Source of the DNA: an uncultured bacterium
GTDB lineage: Bacteria > Cyanobacteriota > Vampirovibrionia > Gastranaerophilales > Gastranaerophilaceae
Direction: 5' to 3'
DNA: 64,000 bases
NCBI GenBank assembly: GCA_950022695.1
Contig: CATLLN010000002.1
Span: forward strand, 1-64,000
Shown here: positions 27,811-35,748 of the stretch, in pieces
Layout: the number at the start of each line of letters is the position of its first letter
Position numbering within the stretch: the first letter of the stretch is position 1
The notes under the pieces: generated by a model
Database searches by the model: none
The model's input: the letters and a program-made list of their open reading frames with translations, nothing else
What the model was told of the DNA's origin: nothing
Translations under genes and position numbers: made by a program

Positions 27811-28041
27811 ATGACCGCAATAATAGGAATAAAAGTCGAAAACAGACGAGAAGAAGCCTCAAAATTACAAGACATTTTAACAGAATACGGCTGTGTAATA
27901 AAAACCCGTATCGGGCTTCACGATATGGGAGAATATAAATGTTTAAATTATGGAATTGTCTTAATTGAAGTAATTGATAAAATAAATGAAATATATGACA
28001 GACTAGCTCAAGAATGGCAAGTTCAAATAATGAGATTCTGA
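27811..28041 (+). CDS. TM1266-like / iron-hydrogenase-regulator-like ACT-fold protein
   Basis: 76 residues. AIIGIKVENRREEASKLQDILTEYG, then IKTRIGLHDMG and IVLIEV, resemble the small 'iron-only hydrogenase system regulator' (TM1266) family, which has an ACT-like fold and is often found near hydrogenase maturation genes. No hydrogenase gene is nearby, so the target is unclear. Ribosome site GAGGAG. Confidence 0.6.
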   Translation: MTAIIGIKVENRREEASKLQDILTEYGCVIKTRIGLHDMGEYKCLNYGIVLIEVIDKINEIYDRLAQEWQVQIMRF

Positions 28042-28174
28042 AGTTATTTGATACCTTGAACAAATAATATATATTTAACCACTTACCCCAAGTTTTAAAA
28101 ATTGTAAAAAAAGTATATAAACATGCGCAAAAAAAATCTTGATGTGTTTTCATGCTAAAGGGACTCACAACGAG

Positions 28175-29662
28175 ATGATAAAACCAATCAATCAGTCTAA
28201 TAACGTAAGTACCAGCATTTTTTATATCAATGATTATCATGGCAAGTCCATCAACATGGAACGTACAATAAGCGCTTCAAACGCATTTGATGCCAGAAAT
28301 AAAGATAAAAAAAATGTAGATACGTTTAAACTATCTTCAGGCGATATTATGATTGGAGAGGACTTTAAGACTAATCAGCTTGCGATAATGTTTCAAAAGA
28401 TGATTGGAATTTGTGCATCAGCCGTCGGCAACCACGAATACGATATGCAGGAAAAAGTTAATACCCTTCTTCCTTTAATCGGTTATAAACTTCTGGCAAG
28501 TAACGTTAAAATAAACCCTAGCAATCCTTGGAGCAGTGTAATTAAAGGTTCTATAGTAGAAGAAAGAAATGGTAATAAATACGGAATTATCGGTACATCG
28601 CCAATTGATCTTACCAAACGTACAAAAGAGGGGGTTATTCACCGCGACATCCATGTAAGTAAAGTAAAAGAAACAGTTCAAGATGTTCAATACGAAGTAA
28701 ATAAACTTCAACGCCAAGGAATAAATAAAATAATCTTGCTTTCTCACCTTGGCTTTACTATGGATAAAATCATCGCAAACCAAACTCAAGGTATTGACGT
28801 AATCTTAGGCGGACATTCACACGATTTATTATTTGATGTTAAAGAAGGCAAAAACCTGTTCTACTCAAAAACAGGTGAACCTGTTGTAATTACACAAGGC
28901 GGCAGAGACGGCAAAAACTTCGGGGTACTGAACCTTGAATTTGATAAAAACGGCATTATTAAAAAAGTCCAAAATAACGTTGGATATACCAAAAACTTTA
29001 AACGTAATATACCTGCCAAATACGTATTTGATAAGATTTTTGGAGCTCGTGAAACCTACGGATATGTAAAATCTGCACCGCCTCCATTATCTTTTGACTT
29101 GATAGAACCGAATCCTCATGCTTACTTTATTACAGACTGCATAAGAAAAGATTTAGATTGTGATATTGCAATCTTACCATCATCAAATATTCGCGGCTAC
29201 TTTGAACCTGGAAAAATTGATACAAGAATCTTAACTGATATTCTTCCATTCCAAAATAAACTTTATAGAATAAGTTACAGCGAAAAAGATATTGTTGAAG
29301 GATTTAAGCAAGCTGCAAAATCATTCACAAATGTCGCAAACAAACCGGGTATTTTCTACGCATCAGGTTTAAAATACACTGTGACAAACGCCGGCAGAAT
29401 CCACTCTATGGCATTCATTGACAAAACCGGTAAAGAAACCCCTATTGATATAAATAACCCTAGAACTGATAAGTATTACGTGACAGTTTTAAATGATTAC
29501 TGTGCACAGGGTAATGACGGGTTTAAACACCTTAAACAGCCAGACAGAATACTTGAAAAATATTCTTTTGACGCGACAAAATGCATTAAAGCTATATTAA
29601 AACAAACTAAAGAACCGGTTGACATATATGACGATGGAAGAATCCAGATTATTCCGGATTAG
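28175..29662 (+). CDS. 5'-nucleotidase / UshA-like metallophosphoesterase without signal peptide
   Basis: 495 residues from MIKPINQSNN. The catalytic half has NDYHGK, LSSGDIMIG, VGNHEYD, LLSHLG and LGGHSHD. The C-terminal 5'-nucleotidase substrate domain has LPSSNIRG, LPFQNKLYR and YCAQGNDGF. Most relatives are exported, but no signal peptide is seen here, which suggests a cytoplasmic or unconventionally exported enzyme. The first in-frame ATG lies upstream and has no ribosome site; AAGGGA precedes the chosen start at a longish distance. It ends 14 bp inside a convergent gene. Confidence 0.85.
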   Translation: MIKPINQSNNVSTSIFYINDYHGKSINMERTISASNAFDARNKDKKNVDTFKLSSGDIMIGEDFKTNQLAIMFQKMIGICASAVGNHEYDMQEKVNTLLPLIGYKLLASNVKINPSNPWSSVIKGSIVEERNGNKYGIIGTSPIDLTKRTKEGVIHRDIHVSKVKETVQDVQYEVNKLQRQGINKIILLSHLGFTMDKIIANQTQGIDVILGGHSHDLLFDVKEGKNLFYSKTGEPVVITQGGRDGKNFGVLNLEFDKNGIIKKVQNNVGYTKNFKRNIPAKYVFDKIFGARETYGYVKSAPPPLSFDLIEPNPHAYFITDCIRKDLDCDIAILPSSNIRGYFEPGKIDTRILTDILPFQNKLYRISYSEKDIVEGFKQAAKSFTNVANKPGIFYASGLKYTVTNAGRIHSMAFIDKTGKETPIDINNPRTDKYYVTVLNDYCAQGNDGFKHLKQPDRILEKYSFDATKCIKAILKQTKEPVDIYDDGRIQIIPD

Positions 29663-30416
29663 TCTTAACAAGCTCTGCTAATCCTCTGCTTAAAACGTAT
29701 TTTAAAATAATAGCAAAATATACACCTATACATAAAGCAGCAAGCTGTAATCCTAATTTTAAAGTCTCAACTTGTACGAATTTTGCACTAAAAAGTACCC
29801 CCGAAATAATACCCGCAGGAATTAGCGAAATTACAAAAAGTTCTACAAATAAATAAATTACCCCGCCCAAATATTTTTCTAAAAATGAAAAAATCAATTT
29901 TGGTGAAAAATATTTTCTTTCATATTTAAAATCTTTCGAAAAATCAATCAATATAAGATATAAAAACGGAGTTAAACATATTACAACAGATGCGAAAAGA
30001 TAATATAATCCAACATGCTCAACTGACATTAAAACAGCAGTTCCTACAGCCGTAAATATTGCCATATAAACATGCCAGAGAACAATCATAGGGAAAACCT
30101 TCAAAATAACAACAAATGGTTCTAAGTTAAATTCGACAAGCGAACCGTCTCCGCCATTTAAAACAGAATTTATATAACGATACCTATATCCGAACAAATA
30201 AATTAAAATTAAAAATCCGAAAAACATATCCAGCCATAATTCTAAAGAAGATGACGGCGGAACAGAAAAGAAATTTACCAATAACTTATTCCACAAACCC
30301 GACAATACATTATTTAAAAGAATCACCATTATACCTATTAACGAAAATAGTGATATATGATTTTGCAAAACATTTCTGCTTGAATATAATTGTTTTAGAT
30401 AATCAAAAGTTTTCAT
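29649..30416 (-). CDS. Polytopic membrane protein, DUF4013-like
   Basis: 255 residues with about six membrane helices. The first cytosolic stretch and the YRYRYINSVLNGG segment after the second helix are reminiscent of DUF4013/glycerophosphoryl-type membrane proteins of unknown role; the match is weak. Ribosome site AGAGAG. Divergent from prfB and convergent with the 5'-nucleotidase-like gene. Confidence 0.6.
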   Translation of the reverse strand: MKTFDYLKQLYSSRNVLQNHISLFSLIGIMVILLNNVLSGLWNKLLVNFFSVPPSSSLELWLDMFFGFLILIYLFGYRYRYINSVLNGGDGSLVEFNLEPFVVILKVFPMIVLWHVYMAIFTAVGTAVLMSVEHVGLYYLFASVVICLTPFLYLILIDFSKDFKYERKYFSPKLIFSFLEKYLGGVIYLFVELFVISLIPAGIISGVLFSAKFVQVETLKLGLQLAALCIGVYFAIILKYVLSRGLAELVKTNPE

Positions 30417-30460
30417 TTATTTACTCTCTCTTTAAATAATTATATCAACACCAATATCAA

Positions 30461-30497
30461 TTGCAAGCAGGCATTTTTATTATACAATAGGGTTATG
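30461..30497 (+). promoter_or_regulatory. prfB promoter with leaderless geometry
   Basis: TTGCAA (30461-30466), 16-bp spacer, TACAAT (30483-30488), then exactly 6 nt before the ATG at 30495. No Shine-Dalgarno precedes that ATG. Confidence 0.6.
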
Positions 30498-31581
30498 GAA
30501 ACAGAATTAAAGCAGGAACTGAATAGTATAACAGAGCGAATCTCTAAACTTAAGGAGTGTCTTTGACCTTGATAAGTTAAAAGAAGAACTTGTTTTATTA
30601 GAAACAGAAATGCAAAAACCTGAAATTTGGTCAGACACATCAAAAGCAACAAAAATAGGACAGCAAGTTAAAGATATAAAAGATATTTTAAATAAATTCA
30701 GCTTTTGGAATTCAGTTATTGACGACGGTTCTGCTGCTATTGAGCTTTCAGATGAAGATTTAATAAAGGATTCTTTATCGCAACTTAAAACTATCAACAT
30801 TGAACTTGAAAAATTTGAACTGGAACAAATGCTATCAGGCGAATATGACTCTGCGGATGCTATTTTTACAATAAATTCAGGAGCAGGCGGAACTGATGCT
30901 CAAGACTGGGCAAATATGCTTTTAAGAATGTATCTAAGATGGGTTGAAAAAAGAGGCTGGAAATCAGAACTTCTGGATAAGCTTGACGGTGAAGAAGCCG
31001 GAATCAAGTCTGCTACAATAAAAATTAGCGGTAAATATGCTTTTGGCTATTCAAAAGCCGAAAAAGGCGTACACAGGCTTGTAAGAATTTCTCCATTTAA
31101 TGCAAACGGCAAACGCCAAACAAGTTTTGCCTCAGTTGAGGTTTCTCCGATAATTGAAGATTTTGAAAAAACAATTACAATCCCGCCTGATGATTTAGAA
31201 ATTACCACAATGCGTTCAGGAGGCGCTGGCGGACAAAATGTTAATAAAGTAGAAACCGCCGTAAGAATACTCCATAAGCCTTCCGGAATTGTCGTAAAAT
31301 GTCAGCAAGAACGTTCTCAATTACAAAATAAAGAATACGCAATGCAAATTCTTGTATCTAAGCTTCTGGCAATTAAAGAAGCTGAATATGAAGCGAAAAT
31401 GTCAGAATTAAAAGGCGAAAACGCTGATATTAATTTCGGTTCTCAAATACGTTCATACGTATTTCATCCCTACAAAATGGTAAAAGACCACAGAACATCA
31501 TACGAAACAGGTAATGTTGATTCTGTTATGGATGGTGAACTCGATGAATTTGTAGAAAGCTTCCTTAGACAAAATAAATAA
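30495..31581 (+). CDS. prfB: Peptide chain release factor 2 with programmed +1 frameshift
   Basis: The true gene joins 30495-30563 to 30565-31581 (361 residues). The first 23 codons end CTT TGA C. A Shine-Dalgarno-like AAGGAG sits 3 nt before CTT, the standard autoregulatory frameshift site of RF2, where low RF2 lets the ribosome slip +1 at UGA. Downstream are [13 protein letters not shown] (the SPF stop-recognition motif) and [16 protein letters not shown] (the GGQ motif). RF2 terminates at UGA and UAA. Its presence means UGA is a stop in this organism. Confidence 0.97.
30552..30567 (+). promoter_or_regulatory. RF2 +1 frameshift signal
   Basis: AAGGAG at 30552-30557, TGT spacer, CTT at 30561-30563, in-frame TGA at 30564-30566, then C. 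This is the classic layout for autoregulated RF2 synthesis. Confidence 0.95.
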
Positions 31582-31583
31582 AA

Positions 31584-32144
31584 CTATTTAGCTATCATAA
31601 GAATTACATCTTCAACAGAATTTGGAGAAGCTTTTATACCGTTGGAATACATCCACAAAATTCCTCTTTCCTTCGGCTGAAGTGTATTTTTATCGCTGAA
31701 ATACTTATTTGTTCCATAATTAAACCCGTTAACATCAACTACAACTTTACCGCAAGCTGTAGAAGCATTAATTTTTGAAGGCACAGAAGGCACCGGCGTA
31801 CAATTATCTTTTAACTTATGAAACTTAACCTCATAATTATAAGGGATGCGTAATTTCCCGTTGATATTTTCATAATTTCCGGGAATCAAAAATCCGCCAT
31901 CAATCTTTTTTGCATTAGATGGAATCACGTTCTTATTTAAAACATCAATAAATCTTGTATATCTATTGTTATTAAGTTTAGCAGCATTTTCTGATGTATT
32001 ACTTAAAATTTCATACATCTGCTTAAAAGTCTGCATATTTTTATTCATATCAGAATTATATGTACTCGCCTTGTAATGTTCATTTGCAGAAACTGAAAAC
32101 CCTATACCGCTAAATAATATAATTCCTATTAAAAACTTTTTCAT
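31584..32144 (-). CDS. Secreted protein with pseudopilin-like C-terminal features
   Basis: 186 residues from MKKFLIGIILF; GAGAGG is suitably placed upstream. Signal peptide about 1-20, ending VSANE. The N-terminal half is helical and Asn-rich. The C-terminal half has a possible disulfide pair (CTPVPS ... TACGKVVVDVNG) and DVNGFNYGTNKYF, like the DVNGxxxPN motif in this window's pseudopilins, but with a Sec signal in place of a prepilin signal. Function unknown. Confidence 0.68.
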   Translation of the reverse strand: MKKFLIGIILFSGIGFSVSANEHYKASTYNSDMNKNMQTFKQMYEILSNTSENAAKLNNNRYTRFIDVLNKNVIPSNAKKIDGGFLIPGNYENINGKLRIPYNYEVKFHKLKDNCTPVPSVPSKINASTACGKVVVDVNGFNYGTNKYFSDKNTLQPKERGILWMYSNGIKASPNSVEDVILMIAK

Positions 32145-32245
32145 AATACTAAAACCTCTCATAACAACAACGATAATATATCATAATTTGTTCAAAATCT
32201 CAAATTATGATATACTTATTAAGTATTTTGGATGAGGAAATTTAA

Positions 32246-33352
32246 ATGGAAGAAAATAACATGCAAAAACCTACAAACCTTGATGCCTTAAGACATTATT
32301 TAGCATCAGTCATCATATACGGCATCATTTTATTATTTTTAATTTTCTGCCCTGCATATTATGAAACTATTTCAAACGAAAACTTTGACTATACAGGCGC
32401 ACTCCTTATTTATTATGTAGGTTACATATTTATTGCACCAATCATATTTTTTGGATTCAAACCGCAGTCCCTGCTTAAATCCAGAAGTATTACCATATTT
32501 AATTATATAGCAAGACAATTTCAAAAAGATATGCCGCTTGAAGTTCGTTTAAAAGACATTGAACCGAAAGAAGATGAAAAACAGGCATTAATGACACTGT
32601 TTGTTCAAACATTTTTTGGTGTTTACTGTGTAAATATGTTATGTAATAACTATCTGCCAAATTTTGGTTACAATATAGATTTTCTAAAGGTAATGTTTGA
32701 ACAAGCTGTTCAATATACTGCGACAAACGGCTTTTTAATGGGAGCTGTTCAATATTTAATTGATACTGGGGATATGTGGCTAAAACTTATCATGACAATA
32801 TCAACAATTGTACTTACAATTAGTTATTTATCTGAAACACGTATTTTCAAAAACAAGATAAAATCAACAGATACAACTCCGTTAGGCGTATTATCTTGTA
32901 TTATTTGTTATTATCCGATAACACTTCTTACCAATAAATTCATTCAAGTAACAGATGAATCTCTTTTACCTGTGCAAAATGATTACTTACTTGCAGTATT
33001 AAATCTTCTTGTAATTCTGGTTAATCTGGGAAGTTTAATTGCAATACTAAGCCTTGGAACAAAAGCAGGTAACCTCACAAACCGCGGAATTGTTACGAAA
33101 TTTCCTTACAACATAATCAGACATCCGGATTACTCTATGCAAATTCTGTATATTATAGTAACCACCGCACCTTTATATCTAATGAGTGATATGGGTATTG
33201 CTGAAAAATTACTAGTAACTTTCTCAACATTTGCCTGGGTCTATATATATTATCTGAGAGCAATAACAGAAGAAAGACATCTTATAAAAGATCCTGAATA
33301 TCAAGAATATACAAAAAAAGTTAAACATAGATTTATACCAAAAATATTTTAG
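32246..33352 (+). CDS. Multi-pass membrane protein with ICMT/PEMT-like methyltransferase end
   Basis: 368 residues with about nine hydrophobic segments. The C-terminal part, VTKFPYNIIRHPDYSMQILY ... YYLRAITEERHLIKDPEYQEYTKKVKHRFIP, matches the isoprenylcysteine or phospholipid methyltransferase pattern (RHPxY, EExxL, Y..Y...R) that binds S-adenosylmethionine at the membrane. Substrate unknown. A good terminator follows. Confidence 0.82.
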   Translation: MEENNMQKPTNLDALRHYLASVIIYGIILLFLIFCPAYYETISNENFDYTGALLIYYVGYIFIAPIIFFGFKPQSLLKSRSITIFNYIARQFQKDMPLEVRLKDIEPKEDEKQALMTLFVQTFFGVYCVNMLCNNYLPNFGYNIDFLKVMFEQAVQYTATNGFLMGAVQYLIDTGDMWLKLIMTISTIVLTISYLSETRIFKNKIKSTDTTPLGVLSCIICYYPITLLTNKFIQVTDESLLPVQNDYLLAVLNLLVILVNLGSLIAILSLGTKAGNLTNRGIVTKFPYNIIRHPDYSMQILYIIVTTAPLYLMSDMGIAEKLLVTFSTFAWVYIYYLRAITEERHLIKDPEYQEYTKKVKHRFIPKIF

Positions 33353-33357
33353 ATTTA

Positions 33358-33393
33358 AATGCCGAATTTCAATTTTTGAAATTTGGCATTTTT
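33358..33393 (+). terminator. Intrinsic terminator after the ICMT-like gene
   Basis: Long stem with arms AAATGCCGAATTTCAA and TTGAAATTTGGCATTT (one G-U pair), ending in T5. Confidence 0.85.
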
Positions 33394-33442
33394 AATTAGC
33401 AAAAATATAAATTTTCCGACTTAATAACAAAAAGGAGTAGAT

Positions 33443-33730
33443 ATGTTAAAAATCGGTCCAAGAATAGAAGGAAAACTTAACCGCTATTTATATAAAAATA
33501 CCGTTCGTGCAAAATACAACCGCAACATGGATTTAGGATTATTGACAGGAGTTGCGGCAGGTGTGGAATTATTTAGGTTACCACACTGGCAGCCGGCAGA
33601 TTTTGGCATTACATCAATGTTTTATGCAGTCAGCTTAAGAAGTATTGGAAAAGGTTTCAAGCACCTTTTAGAACTGCAACCAATAAGAAAAAGAGCAATA
33701 AGAATTAAAAAAGCAGCAAAAAACAAGTAA
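33443..33730 (+). CDS. Small basic protein, unknown
   Basis: 95 residues, strongly basic at both ends, with a hydrophobic centre (LGLLTGVAAGVELFRLP). Ribosome site AAAGGAG. No family recognised. It is followed by the bidirectional terminator shared with the tRNA-Ser gene on the other strand. Confidence 0.65.
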   Translation: MLKIGPRIEGKLNRYLYKNTVRAKYNRNMDLGLLTGVAAGVELFRLPHWQPADFGITSMFYAVSLRSIGKGFKHLLELQPIRKRAIRIKKAAKNK

Positions 33731-33737
33731 AAATTAA

Positions 33738-33761
33738 AAAAGAGCCTTTGCAGGCTCTTTT
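33738..33761. terminator. Bidirectional terminator between the small protein and tRNA-Ser
   Basis: Perfect 10-bp stem AAAAGAGCCT/AGGCTCTTTT with loop TTGC. On the minus strand it is followed by T-rich sequence, so it suits the tRNA too. Confidence 0.8.
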
Positions 33762-33767
33762 AAAATT

Positions 33768-33854
33768 AGGAGGAGGTGGGATTCGAACCCACGGTACGCT
33801 CGCACGTACGACGGTTTTCAAGACCGCTCCGATCAACCGCTCTGGCACTCCTCC
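33768..33854 (-). tRNA. tRNA-Ser (anticodon UGA)
   Basis: Acceptor arm GGAGGAG/CTCCTCC. Anticodon loop CTTGAAA with TGA, and stem CGGT/ACCG. A long class II variable arm is present (GTACG/CGTAC), and the T arm is GTGGG-TTCGAAT-CCCAC. No CCA is encoded. The base after the acceptor stem (position 73) is T rather than the G usual in serine tRNAs. Confidence 0.95.
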
Positions 33855-33956
33855 AAGCAATTGCTTCGAATGTATTTATATAGTACCATTTCAAAACTAA
33901 TTGTCAAGAACTTATTTTTAAATTAATTGTAGGATTTTTAAAATCCCTTATAAAAA

Positions 33957-33971
33957 TATAATAATTACATG
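33957..33971 (+). promoter_or_regulatory. TATAAT six bases before an ATG (leaderless geometry)
   Basis: TATAAT at 33957-33962, 6 nt, ATG at 33969. No Shine-Dalgarno. Confidence 0.5.
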
Positions 33972-34427
33972 CAAAATAAAAATCATTCAATAATCAGAAA
34001 AACTTCTACAATTAAACTTCTGGCACTTTGTATAATAAGCCTCGGATTTTATTGGTATATATGGCTGTGGAAACTAATTACAGATGTTAATAAACTTTAC
34101 CCCAAAAAACATATCAGAAGAAGATTCTGGTTTGCAGGACTGATAATACTAAATATTTTGTCTATTTACATGCACTTTAAAAGCATTCAAACAAAATATA
34201 TTATAAACCTTGCTGAAATATGCTGGTTATTTATTCAACTTATGCTTGCCTTACAAATTCTAAAAAATATCGAATCCTATGTAAAAAATGAATTTGATAT
34301 TAAAATTAAACATAACGTATTAGGTTGGCTATTTTTCGGCTGTTTTTATATAAATTACAAAATCAACCGGCTTCCTGATAACATAAAAAAAGAAGTTGAA
34401 AGAAAAATTAAAAAGTTAAAAGGATGA
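33969..34427 (+). CDS. DUF4234-like small membrane protein
   Basis: 152 residues. The IISLGFYWYIWLWKLITDVN segment matches the DUF4234 pattern (GxYxxYWxYK), with three to four membrane helices and a basic C-terminal tail. Role unknown. Predicted leaderless mRNA. Ends at a perfect bidirectional terminator. Confidence 0.72.
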   Translation: MQNKNHSIIRKTSTIKLLALCIISLGFYWYIWLWKLITDVNKLYPKKHIRRRFWFAGLIILNILSIYMHFKSIQTKYIINLAEICWLFIQLMLALQILKNIESYVKNEFDIKIKHNVLGWLFFGCFYINYKINRLPDNIKKEVERKIKKLKG

Positions 34428-34464
34428 AAAAAGTTCGGCGGGATGAAATCCCGCCGAACTTTTT
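34427..34464. terminator. Perfect bidirectional terminator
   Basis: 18-bp perfect stem centred on GTTCGGCGGGAT/ATCCCGCCGAAC with loop GAA and A5/T5 flanks. Serves both converging genes. Confidence 0.92.
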
Positions 34465-34469
34465 AAAGA

Positions 34470-35156
34470 TTATTTAACAGCCATTGATTTCAACATTTCA
34501 ATTGATTCTTTTACTGTCAAACCTGTTTGTACTTTGGTAATTTCATCCAAATAAGCAGTTGGAGAAGTAACTTCTACATTCAAAGTTTTAATAACACCGG
34601 CATTTTTAGCATCAACAGCAAGTTTTGTTATGCCATCCGGAGTTTCTGCATAATTAATTGATTTTGCTAATTTTACTAAATCAGCTTTATCTGAATTTGT
34701 TCTTGAGATATAAGCATCCATATTTGCTGCGGTACCGGCTTCACCTGCAGCTTTTACTGAAACTTTGCCGCCTGAGCTATTACCTAACAATTTAACAACA
34801 GCTTCATCTATTACACCTTTAGCATCCTTTTGAACAGATTTCAATTCAAGTTTACCGCTTTTTGGTCCAAATTTAGAAACAATTACATCTATAAAAGTTT
34901 CTACACCCTGTGCCATTGAACGAGGGAAATGTTTATATGCTAATCCCACGATATGTCCCATTTGAAAAGCTGTAGCCGGAGTTCCTTCTTCAACAGCTAT
35001 TTTAATAAGCATATCTTTTGCGGCTTCTACATCTAATTTCAAATGAGCTGAATATGTACCATTTTTTCCGGATGCTAATCCTTTTACAAGTCCTTTTAAT
35101 TGAGAATAATTTTCTAAACCAATCATTCTACCTACTGTTAAAAATGGTTGTGACAT
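34470..35156 (-). CDS. Hypothetical soluble protein, Ala/Lys-rich
   Basis: 228 residues, no signal peptide or membrane helix. Helical, with MSQPFLTVGRMIGLENYSQL at the start and a flexible Gly/Ala segment in the middle. The ribosome site AAAGGA is strong and the codons look well adapted, so it may be abundant. Not a family I recognise. Confidence 0.65.
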   Translation of the reverse strand: MSQPFLTVGRMIGLENYSQLKGLVKGLASGKNGTYSAHLKLDVEAAKDMLIKIAVEEGTPATAFQMGHIVGLAYKHFPRSMAQGVETFIDVIVSKFGPKSGKLELKSVQKDAKGVIDEAVVKLLGNSSGGKVSVKAAGEAGTAANMDAYISRTNSDKADLVKLAKSINYAETPDGITKLAVDAKNAGVIKTLNVEVTSPTAYLDEITKVQTGLTVKESIEMLKSMAVK

Positions 35157-35329
35157 AATATTTTTCCTTTCTAAAGTTCACACTAACTTTCTACATCCAT
35201 TATAAACCAAGTGATATTTAGAATTTGCACAAAAAACACCCCCATACCATACCATACCCAAAAAGGCATTATAACAAGGTTTCAGAGATTGTAAAATTTT
35301 ATTAACATTACGTTACAAACTTTTTTATA

Positions 35330-35740
35330 CTATTTTTTTACCCTGAATGCAAAATATTTAAACAGAACATATGTTACAACTGATACTAAAAATATTGATA
35401 TAAATTGTGATACATAAACATTTTTTATGGCAAATCTTACAAGAAGTTCCAGGATAATTACATTTAATAAATAACTTACAGCCCAGGTAGAACAGCATTT
35501 TAAGTATTCCTTCATATAATTTCCTCTGGTACAGAAAACAAAAAACTTCTGATTAAAATATGAAAAGACAGAAGACAATGTCCACTGTAAAATTACACAT
35601 GCTTGATAATGCACTTCACCCAAAAGCCACAAAGCAAGAGCAAAAATCACATAAGAAATTGCAGCATTTACCCCTCCGATAAAAAGGAATCTTATTTTAT
35701 CAGGGATTTCACACCACTTTATATAAGCTTTACGCAACAA
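35330..35740 (-). CDS. GtrA-family membrane protein
   Basis: 136 residues with four membrane helices. The FLFIGGVNAAISYVIFALAL start and SYFNQKFFVF followed by YVLFKYFAF are characteristic of GtrA/DPMS-like proteins, which move lipid-linked sugars across the membrane. It begins 8 bp after the tolC-like stop, so it is probably the last gene of the efflux operon, although its role there is not obvious. Confidence 0.88.
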   Translation of the reverse strand: MLRKAYIKWCEIPDKIRFLFIGGVNAAISYVIFALALWLLGEVHYQACVILQWTLSSVFSYFNQKFFVFCTRGNYMKEYLKCCSTWAVSYLLNVIILELLVRFAIKNVYVSQFISIFLVSVVTYVLFKYFAFRVKK

Positions 35741-35748
35741 TCCGCCCC

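Noticed and set aside
30495-30566. prfB read as a pseudogene because of the early stop
   Set aside because: The stop lies in the standard RF2 recoding site with AAGGAG-TGT-CTT-TGA-C, so it is regulatory.
35230-35270. Short CCATA/ACCAT repeats upstream of the 34470-35156 gene
   Set aside because: Only about three units; too little to call a functional repeat.
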